DNA of 16,883 bases from Pseudomonadota bacterium (GCA_021847385.1 JAJZTV010000018.1:1-16883); one strand, 5' to 3'. Counted from the first letter of the stretch, positions 1 through 7,873 are shown. Program-made: numbers and translations. Notes: generated by a model not told the origin, from the letters alone.

Positions 1-13
1 TGGGGAAAGCGTA

Positions 14-637
14 ATGACGCGTTGGACTCAGGAGCCGTCTGGCCTCGGGTATATCCCGATGGTCATCGAACAAAGCGGGCGTGGCGAACGCGCGTTTGAC
101 ATCTATTCTCGCCTGCTGAAGGAACGGGTCATCTTCTTGGTTGGCCCGGTCACCGACGACAGCGCTAATCTGGTCGTGGCCCAGCTCCTGTTCCTGGAGT
201 CCGAAAATCCCGACAAGGATATTTTCTTCTATATCAATTCTCCGGGCGGTTCGGTGACGGCCGGCATGGGTATTTACGACACCATGCAGTTCATCAAGCC
301 CGATGTTTCGACCTTGTGCATCGGCCAAGCGGCCAGCATGGGCGCCTTCCTGTTGGCTGCCGGCACCAAGGGCAAGCGCTATTGCTTGCCTAATTCCCGT
401 GTGATGATCCACCAGCCTTCCAGCGGTTTCCAGGGCCAGGCCTCGGACATCGAGATTCACGCCAAGGAAATCCTTTACCTCAAGCAGCGGCTGAATCAGG
501 TTTTGGCCCATCACACCGGCCAGAGCGTGGAGGCCCTCGAGCGCGATACCGACCGCGACAATTTCATGAGCGCCGACGAATCGGTCAAATATGGCATAGT
601 CGATAAAGTGCTAGCCAATCGCGAGCAGGCTCGCTAA
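14..637 (+). CDS. clpP: ATP-dependent Clp protease proteolytic subunit ClpP
   Basis: This is the serine peptidase that forms the tetradecameric barrel and degrades substrates unfolded by ClpX. The 207-residue product has the catalytic triad in the expected order: Ser108 in GQAASMGAF, His133 in MIHQP and Asp182 in the TDRDNF segment. The INSPGGSVTAGM segment (about residues 74-85) is the usual oxyanion/substrate-groove strand. Length matches the family, and the E. coli precursor is also 207 residues. The ATG at 14 has a purine-rich GGGGAAAG just upstream, which supports this start. A second Met at residue 16 could be the start of the mature-like form, because the family is N-terminally processed. 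clpX follows after 46 bases with no terminator visible, so the two are probably co-transcribed. In relatives tig usually lies upstream, which would be outside this window. Confidence 0.98.
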   Translation: MTRWTQEPSGLGYIPMVIEQSGRGERAFDIYSRLLKERVIFLVGPVTDDSANLVVAQLLFLESENPDKDIFFYINSPGGSVTAGMGIYDTMQFIKPDVSTLCIGQAASMGAFLLAAGTKGKRYCLPNSRVMIHQPSSGFQGQASDIEIHAKEILYLKQRLNQVLAHHTGQSVEALERDTDRDNFMSADESVKYGIVDKVLANREQAR

Positions 638-683
638 ACTTGACTTAAATATTCAGGTATTTGGGGCTAGGCGGAAATTTAAG

Positions 684-1958
684 ATGTCTGACAACCAGGG
701 TAACGACAAACTTCTCTACTGCTCCTTCTGCGGCAAGAGCCAGCATGAGGTACGCAAGCTGATCGCCGGTCCTTCGGTGTTCGTCTGCGACGAATGCGTG
801 GAGCTGTGCAACGACATCATCCGCGAAGAGGCCCAGGGCTTGAAAGAAGGGCGCGAGGGTGAAGAGCGCTTGCCGACGCCCAAGGAAATACACCAAACCC
901 TGGATCAGTATGTCATTGGCCAGAGCTTGGCCAAAAAGGCCCTGGCGGTGGCCGTCTACAACCACTACAAGCGCCTACGTCAGCCTGAAACGCGCAACTC
1001 GGAAGAAGTCGAGCTGGCCAAGAGCAATATCTTGCTGATCGGTCCGACCGGTTCGGGCAAGACCCTGCTGGCTCAGACCCTGGCCCGCTTACTCAACGTG
1101 CCCTTCGTCATCGCCGATGCGACGACGCTGACCGAAGCCGGTTACGTTGGCGAGGACGTCGAGAATATCATCCAGAAACTGCTGCAAAAATGCGACTACG
1201 ATGTGGAAAAGGCTCGTACCGGCATTGTCTACATCGATGAGATCGACAAGATTTCGCGCAAGTCCGACAACCCCTCGATCACCCGCGACGTTTCGGGCGA
1301 GGGTGTGCAGCAGGCCCTGCTTAAGCTGATCGAGGGCACCACGGCCTCGGTGCCGCCCCAGGGCGGCCGCAAGCATCCGAACCAGGAATACATCCAGGTC
1401 GATACCACCAATATCCTGTTTATTTGCGGCGGCGCCTTCAGCGGCCTCGACCGCGTGATTCGGAACCGCACCGAAAAGTCGGGTATCGGCTTTGGGGTCG
1501 AAGTGATTAGCAAGGACGACAGCAAAGACATCGGCGACACCCTGCGCCGGGTCGAACCGGAAGACCTGATCAAATACGGGCTGATCCCGGAATTTGTCGG
1601 CCGTCTGCCCGTATTGGCTACACTTGAAGAGTTGGATGTCGAAGCCCTGGTCCAGATTTTGACCCAGCCAAAGAATGCGCTGATCCGCCAATTCCAGAAA
1701 CTCTTCCAGATGGAAGGGGTCGAATTGGAATTCCGCGAAGAAGCCTTGTCCGCGATCGCCAAGCGTGCCTTGGAGCGCAAAACGGGCGCACGCGGTTTGC
1801 GTTCCATTATCGAACACGCCTTGCTCGATCTGATGTTCGAGCTGCCTAGCCTCCAGGAGGTGGCCAAGGTCGTGATCGACGAGAAAGTTATTTCGGGCGA
1901 GGGGCAGCCTCTGCTCATTTACTCGGAAGCGTCCAAGGAACCTAAGGTCGCCTCCTGA
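684..1958 (+). CDS. clpX: ATP-dependent Clp protease ATP-binding subunit ClpX
   Basis: This is the AAA+ unfoldase that recognises substrates, unfolds them and feeds them to ClpP. The 424-residue length equals the E. coli protein. The N-terminal zinc-binding domain has the C4 pattern Cys13/Cys16 and Cys35/Cys38. The AAA+ core has Walker A GPTGSGKT at 120-127, the GYVG pore loop at 153-156, Walker B with DE at 185-186 (IVYIDEIDK), the RKH loop at 229-231 and the IGF loop that docks onto ClpP at 268-270. The C-terminal small domain includes the sensor-2 segment GARGLRSI. All functional elements are therefore intact. It lies between clpP and lon, the standard protease cluster. The upstream GGCGG is a modest ribosome-binding site. 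Confidence 0.98.
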   Translation: MSDNQGNDKLLYCSFCGKSQHEVRKLIAGPSVFVCDECVELCNDIIREEAQGLKEGREGEERLPTPKEIHQTLDQYVIGQSLAKKALAVAVYNHYKRLRQPETRNSEEVELAKSNILLIGPTGSGKTLLAQTLARLLNVPFVIADATTLTEAGYVGEDVENIIQKLLQKCDYDVEKARTGIVYIDEIDKISRKSDNPSITRDVSGEGVQQALLKLIEGTTASVPPQGGRKHPNQEYIQVDTTNILFICGGAFSGLDRVIRNRTEKSGIGFGVEVISKDDSKDIGDTLRRVEPEDLIKYGLIPEFVGRLPVLATLEELDVEALVQILTQPKNALIRQFQKLFQMEGVELEFREEALSAIAKRALERKTGARGLRSIIEHALLDLMFELPSLQEVAKVVIDEKVISGEGQPLLIYSEASKEPKVAS

Positions 1959-1997
1959 GCACAGGGCAGCCTTCACCGATCCGTAAACGTTGTCGCC

Positions 1998-2024
1998 CTT
2001 GAAATCAGCGGCAACGCCACCAGT
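1998..2024 (+). promoter_or_regulatory. possible sigma-32 heat-shock promoter of lon
   Basis: The clpX-lon gap holds CTTGAAA at 1998-2004, an exact match to the sigma-32 -35 consensus. It is followed after 12 bases by CCACCAGT at 2017-2024, a partial match to the CCCCAT-type -10. It lies 40 bases before the lon start codon. lon belongs to the sigma-32 regulon in E. coli, so the position fits. The -10 match is imperfect and the promoter is inferred from sequence only. Confidence 0.45.
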
Positions 2025-2064
2025 TACAGGTCATTGTTACGCGGCCTAGCCGCTGAGGATCGCC

Positions 2065-4479
2065 ATGAGCCAAACCGCCCAGTACACCAGTCCTGTCACC
2101 TTGCCACTGCTGCCTTTGCGCGACGTAGTGGTCTTCCCGCACATGGTGATCCCGCTCTTTGTCGGCCGTCCGAAATCGATCAAGGCCCTCGAAGTGGCGA
2201 TGGAGGCCGGCAAGCATATCCTACTGGTCGCACAAAAATCGGCGGCCAAAGACGAGCCGAGTTTCGAAGACATGTACCAAGTCGGCACGGTAGCCAGCAT
2301 CCTACAAATGCTGAAGCTGCCGGACGGTACGGTCAAAGTCCTGGTCGAAGGCAACCAGCGCATGAAAATCCGCGACTTCGCGGATGAGAAGACCCACTTT
2401 ACCGGTACCGCAGAACCCTTGGCCGAAGGCGAAGAAGGCTGGGAAGACACCGAGATCGAGGCCATGCGTCGCGCCTTGCTGGCCCAGTTCGACAACTACG
2501 TCAAACTGAACAAGAAGATTCCGCCCGAGATCATGGCCTCCTTGGCTGGCATCGACGATGGCGGCCGTCTGGCCGACACCATCGCCGCGCACCTGCCGCT
2601 CAAGCTCGAACAGAAACAGGCCATCCTGGAGATGTTCGACCTCAAGAGCCGGCTCGATCACCTGATGGGCTTCATGGAGGCCGAGATCGACATCCTCCAG
2701 GTCGAGAAGCGCATCCGCGGCCGGGTCAAACGGCAGATGGAGAAGAGCCAGCGCGAGTACTACCTGAACGAGCAGGTCAAGGCGATTCAGAAAGAGCTGG
2801 GCGAGATCGAGGAGGGTGCCGAGCTCGACGAGCTCGAGAAGAAGATCAAGTCCGCCTCGATGTCCAAGGAAGCGGTCAAGAAGGCCGAGGCCGAGCTGAA
2901 GAAGCTGCGCATGATGTCGCCGATGTCGGCCGAGGCCACTGTCGTGCGTACCTACATCGACACCCTGGTCAACCTGCCTTGGAAGAAGAAGACCAAGATC
3001 AGCAAGGACCTGACCAAGGCCGAAGAGGTGCTGGAGCATGAGCACTACGGCCTGGACAAGGTCAAGGAGCGCATACTGGAATACTTGGCCGTGCAGCAGC
3101 GCGTTGACAAGCTCAAGGCGCCGATCCTCTGTCTGGTCGGCCCGCCCGGGGTCGGCAAGACCTCGCTCGGCCAGTCCATCGCCCGCGCCACCAACCGCAA
3201 GTTCGTACGCATGGCCTTGGGCGGCGTGCGCGACGAGGCCGAGATTCGCGGCCATCGCCGCACCTACATCGGCTCTATGCCGGGCAAGATCCTGCAGAGC
3301 CTGACCAAGACCACGGTACGCAACCCATTGTTCCTGCTCGACGAAGTGGACAAGATGGGCCAGGACTTCCGCGGCGACCCGTCGTCCGCCCTGCTAGAGG
3401 TGCTCGACCCCGAACAGAACCACACCTTCCAGGACCACTACGTCGAAGTCGACTTCGACCTGTCCGATGTGATGTTCGTCGCCACCGCCAACTCGATGAA
3501 CATCCCGGCGCCGCTGCTCGACCGGATGGAGGTCATCCGCCTGTCCGGCTACACGGAAGACGAAAAGATCAACATCGCCGAGCGCTACCTGCTGCCCAAG
3601 CAGATGAAGAACAACGGCCTCGCCGAGGCCGAACTGAACGTGTCGGAAGGCGCCCTGCGCGACACCGTGCGCTATTACACCCGCGAGGCCGGCGTGCGTA
3701 ACCTCGAACGCGAGATCGCCAAGATTTGCCGCAAGGCGGCCACCGCGCATCAGTTGAAGAAGGCGCGCGGCAAGATCAGCGTCACGCCGAAGAACCTCGA
3801 GAAATACCTGGGCGTGCACAAATACACCTACGGCATGGCCGAGAAGGTCAATCAGGTCGGCCAGGTCACCGGCTTGGCCTGGACCGAGGTCGGCGGCGAG
3901 TTGCTGACCATCGAGGCGACCATGATGCCGGGCAAGGGCGGCATCATCCGCACCGGTCAACTGGGCGACGTGATGAAGGAATCGGTCGAGGCCGCCCGTA
4001 CCGTGGTGCGCAGCCGTGCCAAGGCGCTCGGCATCAAGACCGAGGCGTTCGAAAAGAACGACATGCACATCCACCTGCCCGAGGGGGCGACGCCGAAAGA
4101 CGGCCCCAGCGCCGGTATCGCGCTATGCAGCGCGATGGTGTCGGCGATGACCGACATCCCGGTGCGCTGCGATGTCGCGATGACCGGCGAGATCACCTTG
4201 CGCGGCGAGGTACTGCCGATCGGCGGCCTCAAGGAAAAACTCCTGGCGGCACACCGTGGCGGAATCAAGACGGTGTTGATCCCCGAGGGCAACGTCAAGG
4301 ACTTGGTCGACATGCCGGAGAACATCAAGAATCGGCTGGAGATTCGTCCGGTGAAATGGATCGAGCAAGTGCTTGATGCGACCCTGGAACGTAAGCCCGA
4401 GCCCTTGTCGGACGAAGTGGCCGCAGAGGCGGCGCCCGTTGCTACCAAAGAGGACTCGCCAGCCCTCATCAAGCATTGA
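2065..4479 (+). CDS. lon: ATP-dependent endopeptidase La (Lon)
   Basis: Lon is a single-chain AAA+ protease that degrades misfolded and short-lived regulatory proteins in the cytoplasm. The 804-residue product has the N-terminal substrate-binding domain (LPLLPLRDVVVFPHMVIPL, about residues 13-31, onward), a coiled-coil stretch around 220-285, and the AAA+ module with Walker A GPPGVGKT at 359-366 and Walker B FLLDE at 423-427. The protease domain carries the Ser-Lys dyad: Ser682 in KDGPSAG and Lys725 in GGLKEK. These correspond to Ser679 and Lys722 of the 784-residue E. coli enzyme. The extra length is mainly a C-terminal Ala/Pro/Glu-rich tail after about residue 778. The start at 2065 has GAGGA at 2055-2059. 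clpX ends 106 bases upstream, and a heat-shock-like promoter lies in that gap. Confidence 0.98.
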   Translation: MSQTAQYTSPVTLPLLPLRDVVVFPHMVIPLFVGRPKSIKALEVAMEAGKHILLVAQKSAAKDEPSFEDMYQVGTVASILQMLKLPDGTVKVLVEGNQRMKIRDFADEKTHFTGTAEPLAEGEEGWEDTEIEAMRRALLAQFDNYVKLNKKIPPEIMASLAGIDDGGRLADTIAAHLPLKLEQKQAILEMFDLKSRLDHLMGFMEAEIDILQVEKRIRGRVKRQMEKSQREYYLNEQVKAIQKELGEIEEGAELDELEKKIKSASMSKEAVKKAEAELKKLRMMSPMSAEATVVRTYIDTLVNLPWKKKTKISKDLTKAEEVLEHEHYGLDKVKERILEYLAVQQRVDKLKAPILCLVGPPGVGKTSLGQSIARATNRKFVRMALGGVRDEAEIRGHRRTYIGSMPGKILQSLTKTTVRNPLFLLDEVDKMGQDFRGDPSSALLEVLDPEQNHTFQDHYVEVDFDLSDVMFVATANSMNIPAPLLDRMEVIRLSGYTEDEKINIAERYLLPKQMKNNGLAEAELNVSEGALRDTVRYYTREAGVRNLEREIAKICRKAATAHQLKKARGKISVTPKNLEKYLGVHKYTYGMAEKVNQVGQVTGLAWTEVGGELLTIEATMMPGKGGIIRTGQLGDVMKESVEAARTVVRSRAKALGIKTEAFEKNDMHIHLPEGATPKDGPSAGIALCSAMVSAMTDIPVRCDVAMTGEITLRGEVLPIGGLKEKLLAAHRGGIKTVLIPEGNVKDLVDMPENIKNRLEIRPVKWIEQVLDATLERKPEPLSDEVAAEAAPVATKEDSPALIKH

Positions 4480-4498
4480 TCAATGCCGCCGATACGTT

Positions 4499-4521
4499 CC
4501 GTGTTGGCAAAACCGGCACGG
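4499..4521 (+). terminator. hairpin downstream of lon, no T tract
   Basis: Arms CCGTGTTGG (4499-4507) and CCGGCACGG (4513-4521) pair over 9 bp, including two G-U pairs, around the loop CAAAA. It lies 20 bases after the lon stop. No T run follows, so it may be a weak or Rho-assisted terminator, or an mRNA 3'-end stabiliser. It overlaps the likely -35 element of the tRNA promoter. Confidence 0.4.
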
Positions 4522-4533
4522 ATTCGGTAAACT
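4504..4533 (+). promoter_or_regulatory. probable sigma-70 promoter of the tRNA-Val/tRNA-Asp unit
   Basis: TTGGCA (4504-4509, 5/6 match to TTGACA) and TAAACT (4528-4533, 4/6 match to TATAAT) are separated by 18 bases. The sequence right after the -10 is AGCGCGC, a GC-rich discriminator of the kind found at stable-RNA promoters under stringent control. The mature tRNA-Val 5' end is 14 bases beyond the -10. Identified by eye only. Confidence 0.5.
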
Positions 4534-4546
4534 AGCGCGCTTTACC

Positions 4547-4622
4547 GGGTGCTTAGCTCAGCTGGTAGAGCGTCGCCCTTACAAGGCGAATGTCGGCGGT
4601 TCGATCCCGTCAGCACCCACCA
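4547..4622 (+). tRNA. tRNA-Val (anticodon UAC)
   Basis: The cloverleaf can be folded by hand. The acceptor stem GGGTGCT/AGCACCC is at 4547-4553 and 4612-4618. The D arm contains AGCTCAGCTGGTAGAG. The anticodon stem TCGCC/GGCGA (4573-4577 and 4585-4589) encloses the loop CTTACAA with anticodon TAC at 4580-4582. The T stem GGCGG/CCGTC has one G-T pair and encloses the loop TTCGATC. The discriminator is A and CCA is encoded in the DNA (4620-4622). It reads GUA and, by wobble, other Val codons. It is probably co-transcribed with the following tRNA-Asp. Confidence 0.97.
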
Positions 4623-4640
4623 GTGAAAACGAGAGAATTT

Positions 4641-4717
4641 GGAGTGGTAGTTCAGTCGGTTAGAATACCGGCCTGTCACGCCGGGGGTCGCGGGTTCGAG
4701 TCCCGTCCACTCCGCCA
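4641..4717 (+). tRNA. tRNA-Asp (anticodon GUC)
   Basis: The acceptor stem GGAGTGG/CCACTCC is at 4641-4647 and 4707-4713. The anticodon stem CCGGC/GCCGG (4668-4672 and 4680-4684) encloses the loop CTGTCAC with anticodon GTC at 4675-4677. The T arm is CGGGTTCGAGTCCCG. The discriminator is G, as expected for Asp identity, and CCA is encoded (4715-4717). It lies 18 bases after tRNA-Val and 12 bases before an intrinsic terminator, so the two tRNAs form a short transcription unit. Confidence 0.97.
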
Positions 4718-4729
4718 ATAAGCTATATC

Positions 4730-4758
4730 AAGGCGAACAGTGTGTTCGCCTTTTTTTT
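4730..4758 (+). terminator. Rho-independent terminator of the tRNA unit
   Basis: Perfect 10-bp arms AAGGCGAACA (4730-4739) and TGTTCGCCTT (4743-4752) enclose a 3-base loop. The T run 4751-4758 begins in the last two stem bases and continues for eight T in total. This is a canonical intrinsic terminator. It ends only 25 bases before the ppiD start codon. Confidence 0.93.
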
Positions 4759-4783
4759 GCCACTTAGACGACGACATAACGCC

Positions 4784-6664
4784 ATGCTTGAAGCTATCCG
4801 AGAACGCGCCCAAGGTTGGATTGCCCGCATCATCCTGGGCTTCATCGTTCTAACCTTCGCCATCTGGGGGGTCGACTGGTATTTCAAAGGCGGCGGCAAG
4901 GAGCCCGCAGTCGCCACGCTCGATGGCGATACGATCAGCCAACGCGATTTTCTCGATGCCGTCAAACAGCAACGTTCGGTCATGGGTGTCAAAGGCGATC
5001 TGCCGGTGGCGATGGAGAAGGCACTGCGCAAGCAAGTCGCCGATCAATTGGTCGACATCCGCTTGCTGGCACGCCAAGCGCAGAATGATGGTTTTGCCGT
5101 CAGTGATAGCCAAATGGGCGCCTTGCTGGCCGGCATTGAACTGTTCCAGGAAAATGGCAAGTTCTCCCAAGAGCGGCTCAATGCCTTCTTGCGCAGCCGT
5201 AACTGGACGGAACAAAAGCTCACGCAAATGATGCAGCAGGACATCCTGCTGCGTCAGGTTCAGTTTGCCTATGGCGAGGGGGCCGTGGTGCCGACGGCCA
5301 GCATCAACCGTCTGGCCCAATTGCTGGCGCAGCAGCGCGAAGTCAACGAGATCGTCTACGACGCGAAAAGCTTCTTGAACCTGGTCAAGATCGACGATGC
5401 CAGCGTCGAGCAGGACTACAACACCCATAAGCAGGACTACGCCATGCCGGCCCAAGTCCGCGTGCAGTACGTGGTGCTGTCGCAAGATGCCGTCAAGGGC
5501 CAAATCCAGGTCAGCGAGGCGATGGCGCGGCAATACTACGACAGCAACAAGGCACGTTATCAACAGCCGGAAAGCCGCCGGGCTAGCCATATCCTGATCC
5601 AAGCCGGTACAGAGCCAAGCGCAAAAGCAGCGGCCAAGGCCAAGGCGGAAAAGGTGCTGCAAGAAGTCAAAGCCAAGCCGGCGCGCTTTGCCGAATTGGC
5701 CAAGCAATACTCCGACGACCCGGGTTCCGCCGCAAAGGGTGGCGATCTTGGCAGCTTCACCCGCGACATGATGGTCAAGCCGTTCTCCGATGCGGCCTTC
5801 CAGATGAAGGTGGGCGAGATTAGCGGTCTAGTCGAGACCCAGTTCGGCTATCACATCATCCGTCTCGACGGCATCAGCCCCGGTACACAGGCCGGCTTCG
5901 ATACGGTCAAGGCCGAGATCATGCGCGAATTGCAGGGCCAGGAGGCCGCGCGCAAGTTCGCCGAGGCTGCCGAGCGCTTCAGCAATATGGTCTATGAGCA
6001 GCCGGACAGCCTGGAGCCTGCCGCTCGGGAATTCCAGATCAAGCTGGAAGAGAGCGGCTGGATACAACAAGCAGGCCATGCAGAACCGGCCATCCTGTCC
6101 AACCCGCGGCTTGTCGAGGCGCTGTTCAGCAGCGATGCGCTGAGCAAACGGCAGAATACCGAGGCCATCGAGGTGGCACCGAATACCTTGGTCGCAGCCC
6201 GAGTGGTGGAGCATCGCCCGGCCAGCACCCGTGCCCTGGCCGAGGTGGCGCCAATGATCCGGCTCAAGTTGCAACACGAAGCCGCCAACAAGAAGGCGGT
6301 GGAGGCGGGGCAGCAGGCCTTGCAAGCGGCTCAGAACGGTCAGGCCCCGAGTGGCCTATCGGCGCCGATGACGGTATCCCGCTCGCGGCCGCTCAATCTG
6401 TCGCCTGCGGCGATTAAGGCCATCTTCAAGGCGGCCACGACCAAGTTGCCGGCGTGGGCCGGCGTGGAAACGGCCGATGGCTACCGCCTGTATCGGGTCA
6501 ATCAGGTCATGCCGGGCGAGATGCCGCCGGAACAAGCCAAGGCCTTGCGCCGCGAGTTGCAGCGACTCTTCGCGCAAACCGAGATACGGGCGTATCTCGA
6601 TGGCTTGAAGGCCAACAGCGAGATCAAAATCAATCAGGACATGGTGAATAAGAAGGCCGAATAA
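4784..6664 (+). CDS. ppiD: PpiD-type periplasmic folding chaperone / peptidylprolyl isomerase
   Basis: This is an inner-membrane-anchored chaperone that acts on proteins leaving the Sec translocon. The 626-residue product starts at ATG 4784, and the MLEAIRERAQGWIARIILGF opening is typical of PpiD. One membrane helix (about residues 13-33) leads into a SurA-N-like chaperone region, a single parvulin domain (about 264-365) and a C-terminal chaperone half. The parvulin domain keeps the usual active-site residues: SHIL with His269, YSDDPGS around Asp311/312, GGDLGSF, and GYHII with His357. The E. coli PpiD parvulin domain lacks such histidines and is reported as inactive as an isomerase, so this one may be active. 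An in-frame GTG at 4742 lies inside the terminator hairpin and was rejected as the start. The family length is about 620 residues. No clear promoter was found between terminator and start. Confidence 0.95.
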   Translation: MLEAIRERAQGWIARIILGFIVLTFAIWGVDWYFKGGGKEPAVATLDGDTISQRDFLDAVKQQRSVMGVKGDLPVAMEKALRKQVADQLVDIRLLARQAQNDGFAVSDSQMGALLAGIELFQENGKFSQERLNAFLRSRNWTEQKLTQMMQQDILLRQVQFAYGEGAVVPTASINRLAQLLAQQREVNEIVYDAKSFLNLVKIDDASVEQDYNTHKQDYAMPAQVRVQYVVLSQDAVKGQIQVSEAMARQYYDSNKARYQQPESRRASHILIQAGTEPSAKAAAKAKAEKVLQEVKAKPARFAELAKQYSDDPGSAAKGGDLGSFTRDMMVKPFSDAAFQMKVGEISGLVETQFGYHIIRLDGISPGTQAGFDTVKAEIMRELQGQEAARKFAEAAERFSNMVYEQPDSLEPAAREFQIKLEESGWIQQAGHAEPAILSNPRLVEALFSSDALSKRQNTEAIEVAPNTLVAARVVEHRPASTRALAEVAPMIRLKLQHEAANKKAVEAGQQALQAAQNGQAPSGLSAPMTVSRSRPLNLSPAAIKAIFKAATTKLPAWAGVETADGYRLYRVNQVMPGEMPPEQAKALRRELQRLFAQTEIRAYLDGLKANSEIKINQDMVNKKAE

Positions 6665-6683
6665 GGCCGGGCCTTATTCGGCC
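6655..6683. terminator. palindrome containing both stop codons of ppiD and the convergent permease gene
   Basis: Fourteen-base arms GGCCGAATAAGGCC (6655-6668) and GGCCTTATTCGGCC (6670-6683) are perfect reverse complements around a single G at 6669. Each strand reads GCC GAA TAA, so PpiD and the converging permease both end Ala-Glu-stop inside it. Neither side has a T run. It is probably a bidirectional terminator or 3'-end stabiliser serving both convergent transcripts. Confidence 0.7.
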
Positions 6684-7873
6684 CGCAGTGCCTCGACCGG
6701 ATCGAGGCGGGCGGCACGACGCGCTGGCAACACGCCGGCAGTCAAACCGATCAGGGCCGCGATCGATTCGGCGGCCAATACGAAGGTCCAGGGCGTATGT
6801 ACCGGCAAGGCCGGTACCGCCAAATGCAGCAACTGGGCCAGGCCTATGCCCAGCACCAAACCGAACACGCCCCCGATGGCCGCCAATAAGGTCGCCTCGC
6901 CGAGAAATAGGCTTAGCACGGTGCGGCGCGGCGCACCCAAGGCCAACAATAGGCCGACCTCGTTAGTCCGTTCCGCCACCGCAATGGTCATGATGGTGAC
7001 GATGCCGACCCCGCCGACCACGAGCGATATGCCGCCCAAGGCACCGACCGCAAAGGTCAGGATATCGAGCACGTTGGACAGGGTACGCAGCATGTCTTCC
7101 TGGGTGATGAGGGTGAAGTCCTCCCGCCCGTGTCGCGCGATCATCAATCGCTTGATCTGCGCCGCGACATAGGCGCTCGGGATGCCGGGCTGATAACTGA
7201 CGTCGACCTCCATCAGCCCCTCGCGGTTGAATAGTTCCAAGGCCCGGGCCGCCGGGATGAACACCGAATCGTCCAGATCGACCCCCAGGATCTGACCTTT
7301 GGTTTCCATGACCCCGACGATGCGGTATTGGGAACCGCCGATGCGGAGCCGCTCACCCAAGGGATTCCTGTCGCCGAATAGCTCGTTGCGCATCTTGCTG
7401 CCGAGTACGGCATAGGTGCGCGGATTGTGCAGGTCATCCGGCGGCAGAAAACGGCCGACCGAGACCCGCATCTGGAAGGTCTGATCCATGGCCGGGCCAA
7501 CGCCGTAGATCATGGTGCGCCGTACCCGGCCATTGGCCTCGACCTCGGCATTGCCCTGAACGAACGGCGTCGCGGCGACGACATTGGGTAGACGGGCGAG
7601 GGCCTCGCTGTCCTCCAGGGTGATCGGCCGCACCGTGCCCAGCACGCCGGCCGGCGTGCCGTGGGTCATGACCTTGCCCGGGTGCACGCCGATGACATTG
7701 GTGCCGAATTGGGTGAACTCGTTCAGGACAAAGCGGTGGACGCCCTCGCCGATCGAGGTGAGCAGGATCACGGCGGCGATGCCGACCGCGATACCGAGCA
7801 GGGTCAGGAAGCTGCGCAAGCGGTGGGCGATCAGCGCGCGCAGGGTCAGGTGCAAGAAGTCGGGCCACAGCAT
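6674..7873 (-). CDS. MacB/FtsX-type ABC exporter permease (second of pair)
   Basis: This is a permease subunit of a type VII, mechanotransmission-type ABC exporter. Translating from ATG at 7873 gives 399 residues. There is an N-terminal helix (about residues 21-40, preceded by HRLRSFLTLLGIAVG), a periplasmic MacB-type core domain of about 200 residues, and three C-terminal helices containing the FtsX signature region AERTNEVGLLLALGAPRRTVLSLFL. It ends with ARRAARLDPVEALRAE, a common cytoplasmic tail of these permeases. The start lies 5 bases after the stop of the upstream permease, so the genes are translationally close. It is homologous to that permease along its whole length but clearly diverged, suggesting an old duplication and a heterodimeric channel. 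The substrate cannot be read from the sequence. Another in-frame start further upstream, at 7921, would lie inside the neighbour and was rejected. Confidence 0.9.
   Translation of the reverse strand: MLWPDFLHLTLRALIAHRLRSFLTLLGIAVGIAAVILLTSIGEGVHRFVLNEFTQFGTNVIGVHPGKVMTHGTPAGVLGTVRPITLEDSEALARLPNVVAATPFVQGNAEVEANGRVRRTMIYGVGPAMDQTFQMRVSVGRFLPPDDLHNPRTYAVLGSKMRNELFGDRNPLGERLRIGGSQYRIVGVMETKGQILGVDLDDSVFIPAARALELFNREGLMEVDVSYQPGIPSAYVAAQIKRLMIARHGREDFTLITQEDMLRTLSNVLDILTFAVGALGGISLVVGGVGIVTIMTIAVAERTNEVGLLLALGAPRRTVLSLFLGEATLLAAIGGVFGLVLGIGLAQLLHLAVPALPVHTPWTFVLAAESIAALIGLTAGVLPARRAARLDPVEALRAE

Noticed and set aside
1089..1976. Minus-strand open frame of 295 codons across clpX
   Set aside because: It is antisense to a fully conserved clpX, with no recognisable domain.
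2041..2053. GCGGC/GCCGC hairpin just before the lon ribosome-binding site as an RNA thermometer
   Set aside because: A five-base-pair stem that does not cover the GAGGA site. Too weak to support a regulatory call.
2302..3255. Minus-strand open frame of 317 codons across lon
   Set aside because: It is Leu/Gly/Asp/Val-biased sequence expected from the reverse complement of a GC-rich gene, with no motifs.
4742..4783. Upstream GTG start that would lengthen PpiD by 14 residues
   Set aside because: It lies inside the intrinsic terminator hairpin, and the added residues do not match the family. ATG 4784 gives the standard N terminus.
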